From Eubacteriales bacterium (GTDB lineage Bacteria; Bacillota; Clostridia; Christensenellales; Aristaeellaceae), in NCBI GenBank assembly GCA_028693055.1, contig JAQUWD010000046.1, positions 1 through 33,586 of the forward strand: a stretch of 33,586 bases of DNA. Direction: 5' to 3'. Shown here piece after piece: positions 31,636 to 33,586 of this stretch. How positions within the stretch are numbered: the first letter of the stretch is position 1; each line of letters starts with the position of its first letter. The notes beneath the pieces are model-generated. The model was not told the DNA's origin, searched no databases, and saw only the letters and a program-made list of their open reading frames with translations. Position numbers and translations under genes: made by a program.

Positions 31636-32910
31636 TTAGGATTTGCATGTCATCATATCTAAAATGACGCGGTCGGCGGCAATCATGCCCTCGTTTCCCA
31701 AACGGCCGATATTACGAATGCTGGTTTCTACCTCGCTGGATACGATTCCATCTAAGCTGCCTGCGCCGGACCCCTTTAGCGCCAGCCTTGCGCCGCGAAA
31801 CGCGCTGCTCACCACCGTGGCTACCTTTAAGGCGCAGCCGGATTTTGCACCGTCGCAAATGATACCCGAAACATCCGCGATCACATTGCTGATTGCGTCT
31901 TCGATCTGCTTAAGCGTCCCCCCCAGCAGATATGTCACAGCCGCGCAGACGCCGATGGACGAGCCCATTCCGCATCCGCAGATGGGGGATAGCTTGCCGA
32001 TGTACCCCTTTACATGAATCGTGATTAGGCAGCTTAACGCTAACGCCCGAAGGCATTCCTCCTGGGAGCGCTGAAAATAGTCGCAGGCCGCGATGATCGG
32101 CACCATAGCGGTAATTCCTTGATTGCCGCTGCCACAGATGGTCATAACCGGGGATTGGCTTCCCGACATTCGAGCGTCAGCAGCGGCGGCGGCTAACGCT
32201 ACCGCGTACTCGCAGCCATCGTCAAAGGTTCCCGAATTACAGATGCCTTCGTAGGAAATCTTACCCACCCTTAAGCCGTAGTCTCCCTTTAGCCCTTCGT
32301 TGGCAATTTTTCGATTCATCTGAATAGCATCGTTGAGAAACTGAAGCCCCTGCAATGGCGTTTCTCTCGCAAAACGGTCAATCTCTTGTATGGTCATCTC
32401 TCTTGGTTTGACAGGCTCCTTTGAAGAAGCGCATTCTTTGTCGCCGTCATACAGCGTAACGCCGTCCTTTATGATTCGAACAATATGCGTATGCTTGCGA
32501 GCGATGGTCACCGACACGGTCTCTGATTTACTTTCCACAATGGCTTCTACATACAGTTTTTCGGATGTATCCTTCAGCGACACCGTTACGTGGTTCGCCG
32601 CAAAAAGCTTTGCTTGCGTCACATCCTCAGGGCTTACCTGATGCAGCACCTCCAGCTGCGCTCCTGCGTCGCCTCCAAAGGCTCCTAACGCTGCCGCCAA
32701 GCCGATACCGGCCATTCCTGTTCCCGGAATGCCGACGCCCATAGCGTTTTTCATCATATTTCTGCTCAAGCTTACCGCAATTTTTTGAACCGGCTTCGTT
32801 AGGTAGCATTTTGCCTTCGCAACCGCATATGCAACGGCAATCGGCTCCGTACACCCCACAGCCGGGGCGATCTCTTGCTTTAAAAGCTCAAGGTACTCCT
32901 TTTGGTTCAT
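31636..32910 (-). CDS. L-cysteine desulfidase / serine dehydratase-like [4Fe-4S] protein (UPF0597)
   Basis: 424 residues. The ATG at 32910 follows AAGGAGGTGA with eight bases of spacing; a GTG three codons earlier lies in that site. Family blocks: EIAPAVGCTEPIAVAYA near the N-terminus, GVGIPGTGMAGIGLAAALGA, ICGSGNQGITAMVPI, LSPICGCGMGSSIGVC and SGIICDGAKSGCALKV. Conserved cysteines (C20 and those near the C-terminal half) should bind an iron-sulfur cluster. Characterised relatives split L-cysteine into pyruvate, ammonia and hydrogen sulfide without PLP. It is the first gene of the 10-kb cluster, which suggests that cysteine, serine or a relative is an end product of the pathway. Confidence 0.9.
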   Translation of the reverse strand: MNQKEYLELLKQEIAPAVGCTEPIAVAYAVAKAKCYLTKPVQKIAVSLSRNMMKNAMGVGIPGTGMAGIGLAAALGAFGGDAGAQLEVLHQVSPEDVTQAKLFAANHVTVSLKDTSEKLYVEAIVESKSETVSVTIARKHTHIVRIIKDGVTLYDGDKECASSKEPVKPREMTIQEIDRFARETPLQGLQFLNDAIQMNRKIANEGLKGDYGLRVGKISYEGICNSGTFDDGCEYAVALAAAAADARMSGSQSPVMTICGSGNQGITAMVPIIAACDYFQRSQEECLRALALSCLITIHVKGYIGKLSPICGCGMGSSIGVCAAVTYLLGGTLKQIEDAISNVIADVSGIICDGAKSGCALKVATVVSSAFRGARLALKGSGAGSLDGIVSSEVETSIRNIGRLGNEGMIAADRVILDMMTCKS

Positions 32911-32988
32911 CCACTTCACCTCCTTTCCCGGTTTTCAGAAGTGATATCCAAGAAAGCTTTATAGCGTGTTGATTGATCTGATGGGCTT

Positions 32989-33017
32989 ATTATAAGTCAT
33001 TCTTGTAACCATGTCAA
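32989..33017 (-). promoter_or_regulatory. Perfect-consensus promoter of the 10-kb minus-strand cluster
   Basis: On the minus strand, TTGACA (33017-33012), a 17-bp spacer and TATAAT (32994-32989). Transcription should start near 32982, with a leader of about 70 nt. Such a strong promoter implies tight repression. Confidence 0.85.
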
Positions 33018-33028
33018 TAGACAGGTTA
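33006..33028. promoter_or_regulatory. Candidate operator over the -35 of the 10-kb cluster
   Basis: TAACCATGTC (33006-33015) and GACAGGTTA (33020-33028) form an inverted repeat with one extra base in the left arm and an AATA centre. It covers the -35 hexamer, where a repressor would block polymerase. The GntR protein of the cluster is the obvious candidate. The remaining sequence up to 33256 shows only overlapping GTCAGCC/GGCTGAC arms at 33167-33200 before the next gene. Confidence 0.5.
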
Positions 33029-33256
33029 TGATTTTTCCAGAATTTTTTTTATTCCCATAGACACAACCGCATCACTTGCTTTCAGGTATTTATGGAAGAA
33101 GGAACCCGTCAAGCCTGCGGCGAAATCATTCGCATAACCGCAATTCCTCCGCCCCGTCCAAGCGATAGCCGTCAGCCATGTTCGATGACCGACGGCTGAC
33201 AGGCAAAGGGACAGCGCCGTCAGTTCTCAACCTTATCAAAAGAAAGCGTGATCAGC

Positions 33257-33586
33257 ATGAACCGGAAAACCGCCCGAAAGCTCGCCGCCGAACTGGTTTC
33301 TCAAATGACGCTGGAGGAAAAAGCCTCCCAGCTGCGCTACGATTCGCCCGCCATTGAGCGCTTAGGAATCCCCGCCTATAACTGGTGGAACGAGGCGCTC
33401 CACGGCGTAGCCAGAGCAGGCACCGCCACAGTTTTTCCACAGGCCATCGGCCTTGCCTCCATCTTTGACCCTGCTTTTCACCAGCGGGTGGCGGATACCG
33501 TTTCCACCGAAGCCCGGGCGAAGTACAACGCCCAAAGCAAAAATGGAGACCGCGATATCTATAAGGGGCTAAGCATGTGGTCGCCC
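33257..33586 (+). CDS. Glycoside hydrolase family 3, N-terminal fragment (cut by window edge)
   Basis: 110 codons, open at the right edge. The N-terminus reads LAAELVSQMTLEEKASQL, the usual family 3 opening. Diagnostic blocks follow: YNWWNEALHGVARAG, TVFPQAIGLASIFD, and EARAKYNAQSK with IYKGLSMWSP. The WWNEALHG block is typical of beta-xylosidase or beta-glucosidase members. No signal peptide is present, so the enzyme should act on imported oligosaccharides in the cytoplasm. The catalytic aspartate region lies beyond the window. The start at 33257 has only a weak ribosome site (AGAAAG). Confidence 0.9.
   Translation, partial: MNRKTARKLAAELVSQMTLEEKASQLRYDSPAIERLGIPAYNWWNEALHGVARAGTATVFPQAIGLASIFDPAFHQRVADTVSTEARAKYNAQSKNGDRDIYKGLSMWSP

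Overview
The window comes from a Clostridia-type member of the Bacillota, probably a gut commensal. The evidence is strong AGGAGG ribosome-binding sites, consensus sigma-A promoters, an rny / rpsB-tsf-pyrH core, ATP-binding-cassette (ABC) sugar-type transporters without their own ATPase, and a moderately GC-rich composition. Solute-binding proteins that start with short signal peptides ending in AxAEE resemble those I associate with Christensenellales. That placement is inference and cannot be settled here.

Layout. (1) 1-1973, minus: the N-terminal part of a large secreted repeat protein, cut by the window edge, with its promoter. (2) 2210-5026, plus: NUDIX hydrolase, a 48-residue membrane peptide, GNAT acetyltransferase, repeat lipoprotein and thymidine kinase, then a small ribbon-helix-helix-like gene on the minus strand. 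(3) 5377-7287: a perfect-consensus promoter driving a roughly 260-nt structured RNA that ends in a terminator, then rny (RNase Y). (4) 7518-7787: the 3' remnant of an ISAs1-type transposase. (5) 7805-14392, plus: rpsB, tsf, a terminator, pyrH, a MATE exporter, argS and a SpoU-type RNA methyltransferase. frr, the usual gene after pyrH, is not there. (6) 14417-15660: a divergent XRE-cupin regulator and LysE-type exporter sharing a control region.

(7) 15736-22999: the first uptake locus. A 724-residue minus-strand regulator fuses a LacI DNA-binding domain, a type I periplasmic-binding-protein-like domain and a complete ABC solute-binding-protein-like domain. It diverges from an operon for a secreted binding protein, two permeases, a glycerophosphodiester phosphodiesterase and a HAD phosphatase. 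This suggests uptake and stepwise hydrolysis of a phosphodiester, sensed inside the cell by a regulator that carries its own binding-protein domain.

(8) 23019-32910: the second locus, a 10-kb minus-strand gene cluster from one perfect-consensus promoter. In transcription order it holds a cysteine-desulfidase-like [4Fe-4S] protein, a UroD/MtaA-like protein with methyltransferase-type zinc ligands, a binding protein, two permeases, M20 and M24 peptidases, an iron-type alcohol dehydrogenase and a GntR/FCD regulator. I cannot match this combination to a described pathway. It reads as import and dismantling of a small amino-acid-containing conjugate.

(9) 33257-33586, plus: the start of a cytoplasmic family 3 glycoside hydrolase.

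The best candidates for something undescribed are the three-domain LacI regulator, the 10-kb cluster with its odd UroD-like member, and the structured RNA before rny. I saw no tRNA, rRNA, CRISPR array, prophage or intact insertion sequence.
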